Shown: positions 43,356 to 52,281 of the stretch, piece by piece
Layout of the letters: the number at the start of each line of letters is the position of its first letter
Numbering within the stretch: position 1 is the stretch's first letter
Source: Verrucomicrobiaceae bacterium UBA1938
GTDB lineage: Bacteria > Verrucomicrobiota > Verrucomicrobiia > Verrucomicrobiales > Verrucomicrobiaceae
DNA: 64,000 nucleotides
Assembly (NCBI GenBank): GCA_002336895.1
Contig: DDFC01000039.1
Coordinates: forward strand, 87,869-151,868
Direction of reading: 5' to 3'
Translations under genes and position numbers: made by a program
Notes under the pieces: generated by a model
Database searches by the model: none
What the model saw: only the letters and a program-made list of their open reading frames with translations
Told to the model about the DNA's origin: nothing

Positions 43356-44840
43356 ATGCACGACCAAGCCACCGTTTTGATCGTCGATGACGAAAAGCAC
43401 ACCCGCGACGGCCTGCGCCTCTCGCTGGAGGATGATTTCGACTGCTATGTGGCTGCCAACGCCGCTGAGGCGATGGAATACCTGCAAAATGACCACATCG
43501 ACGTCATGCTCACCGATCTCCGCCTAGGAGAAGACGACGGCATGAAGCTGCTGGATGCCGCCCTGGCACTGCCCAAGCCGCCCGTCTGCATCATGATGAC
43601 CGCCTACGGCAGCGTGGACACCGCAGTGGAGGCCATGCGCCGGGGTGCCTACCATTTCGTGACCAAGCCGCTGAACCTCGACGAGGTGGAGCTGCTCATC
43701 AAACGCGCCCTGCGCAGCCGCTCTCTGGAGCACGAAAACGTGGCACTGAAACAGCAGGTGGAGCGCAAGTTTTCCATCGAGGGCATCCTCGGCCAGGCCG
43801 AGGTGATGAAGCCCATCCTCGACACCATCCAGCAGGTGGCCCCCTCCCGCGCCACTGTTTTGATCGAGGGCGAAAGCGGCACCGGCAAAGAACTCGTCGC
43901 CCGCGCCGTCCACAATCTCAGCGGCCGCCCCAAGGCAAACTTTGTGGCCGTGCACTGCGCGGCACTCTCCCCGCAGATCTTGGAAAGCGAGCTCTTCGGT
44001 CATGAAAAAGGCGCCTTCACCGGCGCACAGGAGCGCCGCATCGGCCGCTTTGAGCAGGCCAATGGCGGCACCCTCTTCCTCGATGAAATCGGCGAGATCG
44101 ATGCCAGCACTCAGGTCAAGCTGCTGCGCGCTCTCGGAGAGCAGACCATCGAGCGCGTGGGCAGCAGCAAGCCCATCCAGATCAACGTGCGCGTCATCGC
44201 CGCCACCAATCGCGATCTGGCCAAGATGGTCGAGGAGGGCAAATTCCGCGAGGATCTCTACTGGCGCCTGCGCGTGGTCACCATCAAGCTGCCGCCTCTG
44301 CGCGCGCGCAAGAGTGACATCTCCGTGCTGGCAGACCACTTCCTGAAGGATCTGGCCAAGGCCAATGGCAAAACCTACAAGCCGCTCGGCGAAGACGCCC
44401 TGCCCGCCATGATGAACTACGACTGGCCCGGCAACATCCGCGAGCTGCGCGCCGCCATCGAGCACGGTGTGGTCATGAGCAACAGCAACCGCGTCATGCT
44501 CAAGCACCTGCCCTCCTACCTGCTCAATCCGCACGGCTTGGGCTTTGGCCTGCGCGCCCCGTCCCTGATCGCCGCCAAGGATGCCGCAGCTCTCCCTGCC
44601 CCGGCGTCAGCCGCAGCCGCCGATCCTGTGGCCAGAACAAAGAGTGATCTCGATGTGAACGAGGCCGAGCACCAGCTCATCCTCACCGCCCTGCAGCGCA
44701 GCGGCAACAACCGCACTGTGGCCGCCGAGATGCTCGGCATGAGCCGCCGCACCCTGCAGCGCAAGCTCAAGGAGCTGAACATGGTGCGCACGCACCGCAG
44801 GCGCAGCGTGACACAGGCGCAGTCTCTTCCCCCGGCCTGA
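43356..44840 (+). CDS. NtrC-family sigma-54-dependent response regulator
   Basis: A 494-residue regulator. The receiver domain carries the phosphoacceptor Asp in VMLTDLRLGEDDG. The AAA+ domain begins with Walker A GESGTGKELVARAVH, then the sigma-54 contact motif GAFTGA in EKGAFTGAQ, and the arginine finger region. A Fis-type helix-turn-helix ends it (NRTVAAEMLGMSRRTLQRKL). The start is ATG 43356. No cognate histidine kinase lies next to it, so the partner is elsewhere. Confidence 0.96.
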   Translation: MHDQATVLIVDDEKHTRDGLRLSLEDDFDCYVAANAAEAMEYLQNDHIDVMLTDLRLGEDDGMKLLDAALALPKPPVCIMMTAYGSVDTAVEAMRRGAYHFVTKPLNLDEVELLIKRALRSRSLEHENVALKQQVERKFSIEGILGQAEVMKPILDTIQQVAPSRATVLIEGESGTGKELVARAVHNLSGRPKANFVAVHCAALSPQILESELFGHEKGAFTGAQERRIGRFEQANGGTLFLDEIGEIDASTQVKLLRALGEQTIERVGSSKPIQINVRVIAATNRDLAKMVEEGKFREDLYWRLRVVTIKLPPLRARKSDISVLADHFLKDLAKANGKTYKPLGEDALPAMMNYDWPGNIRELRAAIEHGVVMSNSNRVMLKHLPSYLLNPHGLGFGLRAPSLIAAKDAAALPAPASAAAADPVARTKSDLDVNEAEHQLILTALQRSGNNRTVAAEMLGMSRRTLQRKLKELNMVRTHRRRSVTQAQSLPPA

Positions 44841-44925
44841 AGAGCGGTGCATCAGCACGGCGGCAAGCTGGCCCGGATCTCTCGCCCTGGAAATCCAACA
44901 ATGTTCTCCCATCCTTTCCCACGCC

Positions 44926-45888
44926 CTATGGCTTCGGCGCCGGCGCGACATAGGGGGCTGGGTATTTTGACGGATTTTTCATGGCATCTTTCACCATGCG
45001 CGCCAGTCCGGCGATCAGCAGTGCTGCCGCCAAGCCACCCAACTGCTTCAGGCTGAGCTGGCTGGCGGCCTCCTTTTCCATGGCAGCATGTGCTGATTCC
45101 GCAGGAAGACGCCACATCACCTGGCATCCAGCCAGCAGATCATGCAGACACTGGCGGCTGGGCGTCCATAAGCAGGCAAAATACAGTGGGAAAAATAGAA
45201 CGGAAAACAGCATGCCTGCCGCACGCACCATCCCCTGACCGAAGCTGATACGCACACCATGCCTGTCTGTCACCACCAGTCCCAGCATTCGCTTTCCCAG
45301 TGATGCCTGCATTCCGGAGCACTCCAGCAGTGCAAAATACAGCAGCACACATGCTGACACCAGCAGCCTGAGGCCATTCGTCATCTCCTGTGCTGCAGGC
45401 AGATTCTTCCCTGTCACGGCCATTTCTTGGATCGCGAGAAACTCCTTCAGAAAAAGCACCCCCATCATGGCAAAAAGCACCAATCCCATGTCGATCACGA
45501 AGGCCCCCACCCGCCTCATGAACGGAGCCGCTATGTCCACCATCCCAGCAGGGCATCCTGCGGCCTTTGGCCGCCGCACTACGGCCGCCTTTGGACCGCG
45601 CGCGGATGCCGCCGCAGCCTCATACGGCGAAGACTGCATGCTCTGGAATGATCCCTCTCTTTCATGCTCCACGCGGTAAGGAAACTGATCCTCTGGCAGA
45701 TGATATAGCCACAAGTAAGCCTGATAAATCCGCTCCGACTTAGCAACCGCTTTGGCCTGCATCTTTTCCATTCCTGCAAAGCTGTCCGGATGCCATACGG
45801 TGGCCATCTGCTCATAGGCGGTATTTAAAGACTCCCGGCTGATAGGGGCGGCAATCTCCAGCAAATCCATGGCTTCCTGATTGGTCAT
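44926..45888 (-). CDS. J-domain-like N-terminus fused to an RDD membrane domain
   Basis: A 320-residue protein. The N-terminal ~70 residues look like a J domain: AMDLLEIAAPISRESLNTAYEQMATVWHPDSF contains HPD at the expected loop between two helices (read as SLNTAYEQMATVWHPDSF). The RDD domain follows (FMRRVGAFVIDMGLVLFAMMG, ASLGKRMLGLVVTDRHG) with about four helices, and a short C-terminal helix. The start is ATG 45888. The J region could recruit DnaK to the membrane; this is inference. Confidence 0.75.
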   Translation of the reverse strand: MTNQEAMDLLEIAAPISRESLNTAYEQMATVWHPDSFAGMEKMQAKAVAKSERIYQAYLWLYHLPEDQFPYRVEHEREGSFQSMQSSPYEAAAASARGPKAAVVRRPKAAGCPAGMVDIAAPFMRRVGAFVIDMGLVLFAMMGVLFLKEFLAIQEMAVTGKNLPAAQEMTNGLRLLVSACVLLYFALLECSGMQASLGKRMLGLVVTDRHGVRISFGQGMVRAAGMLFSVLFFPLYFACLWTPSRQCLHDLLAGCQVMWRLPAESAHAAMEKEAASQLSLKQLGGLAAALLIAGLARMVKDAMKNPSKYPAPYVAPAPKP

Positions 45889-46052
45889 AAACCAATCCTC
45901 TAATGCCACCCCCAGCAAAAGCAAAGTCCAGACTCCAATATTTTCCTGACTCCCAACTCACATTCAGCGGCATCGTCCCGCGCAATCAGTTCTAGACGGC
46001 GCATTGGAAAAGACGAACCTCATCAGTTCATCGTCGAGAGCTGAAAGATCCA

Positions 46053-46709
46053 TCAGGTTTCATAAACCGTCGGATCGTGAAGCCCTGCCAGCACAAAGGC
46101 CTCGATGCGCTCCACACAGGTGCCACACTTGCCGCAGTGAAGATCACCGCCTTTGTAGCACGACCACGTCTTTCCGTAGTCCACTCCCAGCTCCGCGCCG
46201 GTTTTGGCGATGCCCGCCTTGTCCAGGTGAATGAAGGGCCGCATCAGCTCGATGTGCGCGTAGGTCCCCTCCCGCATGGCGGAGGCCATGGCCTGCATGA
46301 AGGGCTCGCGGCAGTCGGGATAAATCATGTGATCCCCGGCATGCGCGGCGATCACCAGCGCCTCGGCACCGCAGCTTTCTGCCAGACCGCAGGCGATGGA
46401 GAGCATGATGCCGTTGCGAAACGGCACCACGGTCTTCTTCATGTTTTCATCCGCGTAGTGCCCCTCGGGGATGGTGCCGCCGGATTTGAGAAGATCGGAG
46501 GCAAAGTGCTGGTTCATGAACCCCAGGTCGATGATGTCATGCTTCACCCCGAGGTGGGCGCAATGCCACGCCGCCAGCGGAATCTCCCGGTGGTTGTGCT
46601 TGGCGCCGTAGTCAAAGCTCACCGCGCCCACGATCTCATCCTCATGCCGCGCCCAGTAAAGAGCCGTCACGGAATCCATCCCGCCGGAGAGCAGCACGAG
46701 CGTTTTCAT
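46053..46709 (-). CDS. queC: 7-cyano-7-deazaguanine synthase
   Basis: QueC converts 7-carboxy-7-deazaguanine to preQ0 with ATP and ammonia for queuosine synthesis. The PP-loop is at the start (LLSGGMDSVTALYWA) and four Zn-binding Cys at the end (SCYKGGDLHCGKCGTCVERI). The 218-residue length is normal. It overlaps queF by ATGA, so the two last steps to preQ1 are co-translated; queD and queE are not nearby. Confidence 0.97.
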   Translation of the reverse strand: MKTLVLLSGGMDSVTALYWARHEDEIVGAVSFDYGAKHNHREIPLAAWHCAHLGVKHDIIDLGFMNQHFASDLLKSGGTIPEGHYADENMKKTVVPFRNGIMLSIACGLAESCGAEALVIAAHAGDHMIYPDCREPFMQAMASAMREGTYAHIELMRPFIHLDKAGIAKTGAELGVDYGKTWSCYKGGDLHCGKCGTCVERIEAFVLAGLHDPTVYET

Positions 46710-47137
46710 TCCGGCAGGCGCAGGGTTTCCTCCACATCGGGAAAGCGGGCCTCGCAGGTGAGCTGGATGCCCCCGCGTGCGCCGAATTTCCCCCGCACCA
46801 CCACCTGCTTGGGCGCGCAGGCTTTCACGATGTCGTCCAGCACGCGGTTCACGATCGCCTCATTGAAGGAGGCGTGGTTGCGGTAGGAGGCCAGGTAGAA
46901 CTTGAGCGACTTTGTCTCCACGCACTTCTCATCCGGGATGTAATAAATCTCCAGATGCGCCGAGTCCGGCTGACCAGTCACCGGGCAGATGGAACTGAAT
47001 TCAGGCGCGCTGAGGTGGATGCGGTAGTTGCGGCCCGGTGTGCGGTTCGGAAAGGTCTCCAGCACCGCGACATCCGGCGAGGCGGGCAGGCGGTTTTCAG
47101 AGCGTCCGAGCAGGGTGAGATCAGGAGAGGAAGACAT
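46706..47137 (-). CDS. queF: NADPH-dependent 7-cyano-7-deazaguanine reductase (short type)
   Basis: QueF reduces preQ0 to preQ1. The short YkvM-type enzyme of 143 residues has the catalytic Cys in SSICPVTGQPD and the EIYYIPDEKCVETKSLKFYL substrate and NADPH region (split: IYYIPDEKCVETKS, LKFYLASYRNH). The start is ATG 47137. I looked for a preQ1 riboswitch in the 185-nt leader and did not see a convincing one. Confidence 0.96.
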   Translation of the reverse strand: MSSSPDLTLLGRSENRLPASPDVAVLETFPNRTPGRNYRIHLSAPEFSSICPVTGQPDSAHLEIYYIPDEKCVETKSLKFYLASYRNHASFNEAIVNRVLDDIVKACAPKQVVVRGKFGARGGIQLTCEARFPDVEETLRLPE

Positions 47138-47275
47138 GTTCCCTCCAGAATGCCCGACCACGCCTTGAATGCAACGATCAGCATCAAAATGCAAAAAGGG
47201 CACATCTTTGACCACGGCTGAGGCATCGGACCGCAGCCACATGCCCTAACATTAAAAGATGGCCTCACCCGGCGC

Positions 47276-47307
47276 GTTTCCACTGATAGTTTTCCAAATG
47301 TGGAAAC
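47276..47307. promoter_or_regulatory. Candidate IclR-type operator
   Basis: Three half-sites: TTTCCA at 47277 and 47291 and TGGAAA at 47301. GTTTCCAC (47276) and GTGGAAAC (47300) are perfect reverse complements, and TTTCCA-AATG-TGGAAA is an inner palindrome. These half-sites match the E. coli IclR box (TGGAAA/TTTCCA). It lies 16 nt before the IclR start. Confidence 0.5.
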
Positions 47308-47322
47308 GTTTCTAAATCCAGA

Positions 47323-48108
47323 ATGCTCAAAGAAGCCGCCATCCCTCTCACAGACGACACGCTCGCTCCCGGCACGGAGCGCACTCTCGCCATCCTGGAA
47401 CTCCTCGGCCGCCACCGCGCCGGACTCAGCCTCACCGAGATCGCGCGGGAGCTGGATCTCCCGGTGAACTCCGTCTTCCGCATCACCGGTACGCTGCACA
47501 ATCGCGGCTACCTCCAGCGCCGGGAAGACGACAAGCGCTTTGTGCTCACCAACAAGCTCTTTGACCTCTCCCGCCCGCAGGTGCGCGAAAAGAGCCTCGT
47601 GGTCTGCGCCTTGGAATCCCTCAAATGGCTGCGCGATGAAAGCGGCGAGACGACGCAGATTCTCGCCAGCGTGAACCACAAGATGACCGTGCTGGAGCAG
47701 TGCATCTCCTCCCAGCCCATCAAGGTGAGCAGCACCGTGGGCCTGCAGGTGCCCATGTACTCCTGCGCCCCGGGCAAGGCGGTGCTGGCGCATCTGCCGC
47801 CTGCCGAACTGGACCAGTTCTTTGCCGCCGTGCAGCTCAAACAGTACACCCCCACCACCCTGGCCACACGCGAGCTTCTGGAAGCAGACCTCACCAAAAC
47901 GCGCAAACGCGGCTACTCAACCGACATCGCCGAAGGGCTGGAGGGCATCCACTGCGTGGCTGCGGCCATCCTCGATGAATACCGCTACCCCGTCGCCGCC
48001 ATCACCGTCATGGCCCCATCCTTTCGTCTGAAGCGCGACCAGTTTGAAAAGGCAGGCCGGCTTTGCATCGAGGCCGCAGAATCCATCACCCGGAGGCTCC
48101 TGGCATGA
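47323..48108 (+). CDS. IclR-family transcriptional regulator
   Basis: A 261-residue IclR protein. The N-terminal winged helix-turn-helix (LLGRHRAGLSLTEIARELDLPVNSVFRITGTL, seen as GLSLTEIARELDLP and SVFRITGTL) precedes an effector domain with APGKAVLAHLP and GYSTDIAEGLEGIHCVAAAI. IclR proteins control carbon-source genes. The stop overlaps the PSD1 start by ATGA, so the regulator is coupled with the first structural gene. Confidence 0.95.
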   Translation: MLKEAAIPLTDDTLAPGTERTLAILELLGRHRAGLSLTEIARELDLPVNSVFRITGTLHNRGYLQRREDDKRFVLTNKLFDLSRPQVREKSLVVCALESLKWLRDESGETTQILASVNHKMTVLEQCISSQPIKVSSTVGLQVPMYSCAPGKAVLAHLPPAELDQFFAAVQLKQYTPTTLATRELLEADLTKTRKRGYSTDIAEGLEGIHCVAAAILDEYRYPVAAITVMAPSFRLKRDQFEKAGRLCIEAAESITRRLLA

Positions 48109-51100
48109 ACAAGCATCTCCTCATCTCCGCCGCCGTGCTTCTTGGCAGCAGGCTTCTCGCAGCACCCACACCCGCGCAGTTCGAATTCTTTGAGTCGAAG
48201 ATCCGCCCCATCCTCGCGCAGGAGTGCTACGAGTGCCACAGCACCGGCACCAAGAAGAAAGGCGGCCTCGTGCTCGACTCCCGCCCCGGCTGGCGGGCTG
48301 GTGGCGAATCTGGAGACGTCATCAAACCGGGCCATCCCGCCGAGTCGCTGCTGCTGCAAACCATCAAGCACGAACACGACGACATCAAGATGCCCAAGGC
48401 TGGAGCCAAGCTGGATGACAAAGTCATTGCCGACTTTGAGCAGTGGATTCGCGATGGTGCCGCCGACCCGCGCGACACCGCCCCCTCCAAAGCCGAGATC
48501 GCCAAGGAGACCGACTGGAAGAGCATCCTCGACCGCCGCAAGCAGTGGTGGTCCTTCCAGCCCGTCTCCAAGCAGCCCGCGAACAAAACCATCGATGACT
48601 ACATCGACGCCGAACTCGCCAGGCAAGGCATCCCCGCCGCAGCACCTGCCGATGAACAAACACTGCGCCGCCGCCTGAGCTACGTGCTCACCGGTCTGCC
48701 GCCCTCAGGCGAGCCAAGCATCGACGACCTCCTGTCCTCCTCGCACTTTGGCGAAAAGTGGGCCCGCCACTTCATGGACTGGGTGCGCTACGCTGAAAGC
48801 TACGGTTCCGAAGGCGACCCCGCCATCCCATACGCCCACCAGTACCGCGACTACCTCATCCGCGCCTTCAATGACAACGTGCCCTATCCGCAGCTCGTGA
48901 AAGAAGCCATTGCTGGCGATCTCCTCGCCAAGCCCCGCATCAAAAACGGCATCAACGAAAGCGCCATCGGCATCGCCCAGCTGCGCATGGTGCTGCATGG
49001 CTTCTCCCCCGTCGATTCGCTGGATGAAATGGTCACCTTCACCGACAACCAGATCGACACTGTCACCAAGGCTTTCCAGTCCCTGACGGTGAGCTGCGCG
49101 CGCTGCCACAATCACAAGTTTGACGCCATCTCGCAGACCGATTTCTACTCCCTCTACGGCATCTTCACCAGCACCCATCCCGCTGTCATTGATGTGAACG
49201 CCCCTGGCACAGGCAAGGCTGAGCGAGAGGAACTGGCCAAGCTCAAGGCACAGATCAAAGACGCCGTGGCTGCGCACTGGCTCATGTCAGCCGCCAAAAT
49301 CACCGCCAATGAGAACACCGAATCCACGCACCCCGGCCTGGGCAAACTGCAGTGGTTTGCCAATGGCGTCAGCCTCACCAAGGCAGGGGAATTTTCCATC
49401 GCGCTCGAAGGCGAAAACGCAGTGTCGCAGATTCATCCCGGCGGCTATTTCAGCGATCTGCTCAGCACCAAGGAGCGCGCTGTGCTTTTCTCCAACCGCT
49501 TCAAATGCGAAGGCGGCACGCTGTGGTTCCGCGTGGCAGGCAATGGCGGCGTGAAGGCCAAGTATGTGGTGCAAAACTACCCTCGCACCGGCACCATCCA
49601 CAAGGCAGTCATCCTCAGCGATGCCAAGGATGAAAAGCTCGGCTGGCGCTCCCTCGATCTCGAATTCTGGAAGGGCGATGAGATCTTCATCCAGATCGCC
49701 ACCGCCGCCGATCTGCCCGCTGAGTTCAACAAAGATGCGCGCTCTTGGTTTGGCCTCACCGATGTGGTCATCACCCAGGACAAAACACCACCTTCCGCCG
49801 AAGCACGCGCCCAGTTCGCCGCGAGCGATCTCATCCAGGCCTGGCAGAAAGGCACGCTGACAGACACGCAGGCCGAAGTGCTCAACCGCCTTGTGCAGAC
49901 CGGCAGGCTGCCCAACAAACTCGCCGCTCTTCCCGAGGCAGCCAAGCTGGTGGCACGCTACCGCGAGATCGAAGCAAAACTGCCCATGCCCACCCGCGTG
50001 CCCGGCGTCATCGAGGCCGATGCCAAAGACGCGCCGCTCTTTGTCCGTGGCGACCACAAGCAGCCCTCCGAGATCGTTCCCCGGCGCTTCTTGGATGCGC
50101 TCGATCCCAAGCCCTTCAACACCACCGGCAGCGGCCGCCTTCAACTGGCGGAACACATGGCCGACATGAGGAACAACCCGCTCACCGCGCGCGTCATGGT
50201 GAACCGCCTCTGGCACCATGTCTTTGGTCGCGGCATCGTCGCCACGGTGGACAACTTCGGCAAGCTTGGTGACCAGCCCACGCATCCCGAGCTACTCGAC
50301 TTCCTGGCCCAGCGCTTCATCGACAGCGGCGGCGACATCAAGGCCATGCTCAAGCTCATCGTCAGCTCACGGGCATTCCAGCGCAGCGCTCAGGCTTCGG
50401 ACATCGCCATGCAGAAGGATCCCGAAAACAAACTGCTCAGCCACTGGACCATCCACCGCCTGGAGGCCGAGGCCATCCGCGACTCCATCCTCACACTCAC
50501 CGGCAAGCTTGACCCCGAACTCTATGGTGAACCCACCGGCAGCGGCAATACACGCCGTAGCATCTACGTGAAGGTCATCCGCAACTCTCTGGACCCGTTC
50601 CTCACCACCTTCGACTCCCCCGTGCCCTTTGCCACGCGCGGCAAACGAGACACCACCAACGTCCCCGCGCAATCCCTCACCCTGCTCAACGACAACAACG
50701 TCATCCGCTGGTCCCGAGAATGGGCGCTGCGCTCCAGCAAGCTCGACGACAAAGCCCGTGTGCAGCAGATGTTTCGCGAGGCCTTCGCGCGCGAAGCCAC
50801 GCCCGATGAGATCAAGCAAAGCCTGGCCTACCTCGGCATCTTGCAGCAGGAAAACAACGAACTCGTCCAGGAGCTGAACTCCAAAGAACAAAAACTCGCG
50901 GCAGTCACGCAGCAAATCTCCGCCCTTCTGGAGCCCGCACGCGCCCGGTTGCAGACCGAGCGCAAGCTGCCCGCAGCCCCGCTCAACACACCCGCACCGC
51001 TGGCCGAGTGGACCTTTGACAAAGATGCCCGCGACACCGAAGGCCGCATGAACCTCGAACTCGTCGGCAACGCTCGTGTGGAAAACGGCGCGCTCATCCT

Positions 51101-51812
51101 GGATGGCAAATCCATGGCCAAATCCGGCTCCCTGCCAAAAACGCTCACCACCAAAACCCTCGAAGCCTGGGTTATGCTGGACAACCTCACTCAACGCGGC
51201 GGCGGTGTGGTCACCGTGCAGCACAAGGACGGCGGCCAGTTTGACTCCATTGTCTTCGCTGAAAAGACCCCGCAGCACTGGGTCGCTGGCAGCAACTTCT
51301 TTGACCGCAGCGAGCTCTTTGAAGGCATCGCTGAAACCGAGGCAACAACCCGCCCCGTGCATATCGCCGTCGTGTATCAGCCGGATGGCACCATCTCCGG
51401 CTACCGCGATGGCAAGCCCTACGGCCGCACCTACCGCAAAGCACCCGCTGCCACCTTCGCCGCCGATGCCTCCCAGATCCTCCTCGGCTGCCGCCACGGT
51501 GCCCCTGCCGGCAACAAAGGCCTGACCGGCCGCATCTTCCGCGCCCGTCTCTATGATCGCGCGCTGACTCCCGCAGAAATCGCCCAGACCGCCCGCATCG
51601 AATCCAGCTCCATCACCGAGGCCGAGATCCTCGCCGCACTCACCGACGCGCAGCGCACACAGCTCGCCCAGCTCCAAACCCAGCGAGACGAGCAGTCAAA
51701 ACAACTCGAATCCCTCCGCACCTCCACCGCTGGCGATGACGCCGCCGTCCAAAGCTGGACCAGCCTCGCGCAGTCGCTCATCAACCTGAAGGAGTTCATT
51801 TATCTGCAGTAG
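48105..51812 (+). CDS. PSD1 cytochrome c / DUF1549 / DUF1553 protein with LamG domain
   Basis: A 1235-residue secreted protein with a signal peptide (about residues 1-20). The planctomycete cytochrome C domain (PSCyt1) has heme motif CYECH. DUF1549 (PSCyt2) follows with a second CxxCH (CARCH) and DUF1553 (PSD1) lies at about residues 655-925. A LamG/concanavalin-like domain closes the protein (about residues 965-1170). This family is expanded in Planctomycetes and Verrucomicrobia, near DUF1501 genes and often near sulfatases, and is thought to act in polysaccharide degradation; the electron-transfer role is not proven. Confidence 0.94.
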   Translation: MNKHLLISAAVLLGSRLLAAPTPAQFEFFESKIRPILAQECYECHSTGTKKKGGLVLDSRPGWRAGGESGDVIKPGHPAESLLLQTIKHEHDDIKMPKAGAKLDDKVIADFEQWIRDGAADPRDTAPSKAEIAKETDWKSILDRRKQWWSFQPVSKQPANKTIDDYIDAELARQGIPAAAPADEQTLRRRLSYVLTGLPPSGEPSIDDLLSSSHFGEKWARHFMDWVRYAESYGSEGDPAIPYAHQYRDYLIRAFNDNVPYPQLVKEAIAGDLLAKPRIKNGINESAIGIAQLRMVLHGFSPVDSLDEMVTFTDNQIDTVTKAFQSLTVSCARCHNHKFDAISQTDFYSLYGIFTSTHPAVIDVNAPGTGKAEREELAKLKAQIKDAVAAHWLMSAAKITANENTESTHPGLGKLQWFANGVSLTKAGEFSIALEGENAVSQIHPGGYFSDLLSTKERAVLFSNRFKCEGGTLWFRVAGNGGVKAKYVVQNYPRTGTIHKAVILSDAKDEKLGWRSLDLEFWKGDEIFIQIATAADLPAEFNKDARSWFGLTDVVITQDKTPPSAEARAQFAASDLIQAWQKGTLTDTQAEVLNRLVQTGRLPNKLAALPEAAKLVARYREIEAKLPMPTRVPGVIEADAKDAPLFVRGDHKQPSEIVPRRFLDALDPKPFNTTGSGRLQLAEHMADMRNNPLTARVMVNRLWHHVFGRGIVATVDNFGKLGDQPTHPELLDFLAQRFIDSGGDIKAMLKLIVSSRAFQRSAQASDIAMQKDPENKLLSHWTIHRLEAEAIRDSILTLTGKLDPELYGEPTGSGNTRRSIYVKVIRNSLDPFLTTFDSPVPFATRGKRDTTNVPAQSLTLLNDNNVIRWSREWALRSSKLDDKARVQQMFREAFAREATPDEIKQSLAYLGILQQENNELVQELNSKEQKLAAVTQQISALLEPARARLQTERKLPAAPLNTPAPLAEWTFDKDARDTEGRMNLELVGNARVENGALILDGKSMAKSGSLPKTLTTKTLEAWVMLDNLTQRGGGVVTVQHKDGGQFDSIVFAEKTPQHWVAGSNFFDRSELFEGIAETEATTRPVHIAVVYQPDGTISGYRDGKPYGRTYRKAPAATFAADASQILLGCRHGAPAGNKGLTGRIFRARLYDRALTPAEIAQTARIESSSITEAEILAALTDAQRTQLAQLQTQRDEQSKQLESLRTSTAGDDAAVQSWTSLAQSLINLKEFIYLQ

Positions 51813-51820
51813 GTTTAACA

Positions 51821-51848
51821 GTTCTCTGTTCGCGGTTCTCAGTTGTCC
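51821..51848 (+). repeat. Heptamer array C (GTTCTCT type), upstream of the S23 gene
   Basis: Four 7-nt units starting at 51821, 51828, 51835 and 51842, each opening with GTT: GTTCTCT, GTTCGCG, GTTCTCA and GTTGTCC in that order. The array starts 8 nt after the PSD1 stop and ends 17 nt before the S23 start. Confidence 0.75.
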
Positions 51849-51865
51849 AATCATTAAAGCTTCAC

Positions 51866-52252
51866 ATGAAAATCGAACGTTTTGAAGACATCGAAGGCTG
51901 GCAGCTTGCACGCGAACTTTGTCGTTCTGTTTATGAGTTGGCAAAGAACAGCACGCTTGGCAGAGATTTCTCGCTCAAGGATCAAATGGTCAGATCCTCC
52001 GGCTCCATTATGGACAACATCGCCGAGGGGTTTGATGGCGGAACCAACCGCGAATTCATACGCTTTCTTCAATACTCAAAACGCTCCTGCTCCGAGCTGC
52101 AAAGCCAGCTCTACCGCTGTCTGGATCAAAACTACTGCTCGCAAGATCAGTTCGAGGCGATCTACGTCCAAGTAACACTCACCCGAAACAAGATTGGAGC
52201 ATTCATCAACTACCTCTCCAAACACCTCGAACGCCGCACGTCCGCCAACTGA
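51866..52252 (+). CDS. Four-helix-bundle protein (S23 / 23S rRNA intervening-sequence family)
   Basis: A 128-residue four-helix-bundle protein of the S23/IVP family, related in fold to the Avd proteins of diversity-generating retroelements. The core signature is FEDIEGWQLARELCRSVYELAK, then LKDQMVRSSGSIMDNIAEGFD and FIRFLQYSKRSCSELQSQLYR (each shown apart). In some bacteria it is encoded inside 23S rRNA intervening sequences. Here it lies between PSD1 and DUF1501 genes, and is bracketed by GTTCTCT heptamers in inverted orientation. No reverse transcriptase is in the window. Codon and base composition is less GC-rich than its neighbours. Confidence 0.93.
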   Translation: MKIERFEDIEGWQLARELCRSVYELAKNSTLGRDFSLKDQMVRSSGSIMDNIAEGFDGGTNREFIRFLQYSKRSCSELQSQLYRCLDQNYCSQDQFEAIYVQVTLTRNKIGAFINYLSKHLERRTSAN

Positions 52253-52256
52253 CCTC

Positions 52257-52281
52257 AACCGAGAACAGAGAACAGAGAACC
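52257..52281 (-). repeat. Heptamer array D (inverted GTTCTCT type), downstream of the S23 gene
   Basis: Plus-strand units AACCGAG (52257), AACAGAG (52264 and 52271) and then AACC directly followed by the ATG of the DUF1501 gene. Read on the minus strand these are GTTCTCT twice, then a GTTCTCG-like partial unit: the same heptamer as array C, inverted. Confidence 0.78.

Noticed and set aside
47138..47322. preQ1 riboswitch in the queF leader
   Set aside because: I looked for the hairpin and pseudoknot pattern on the minus strand and did not find it; only the IclR-type half-sites stand out.
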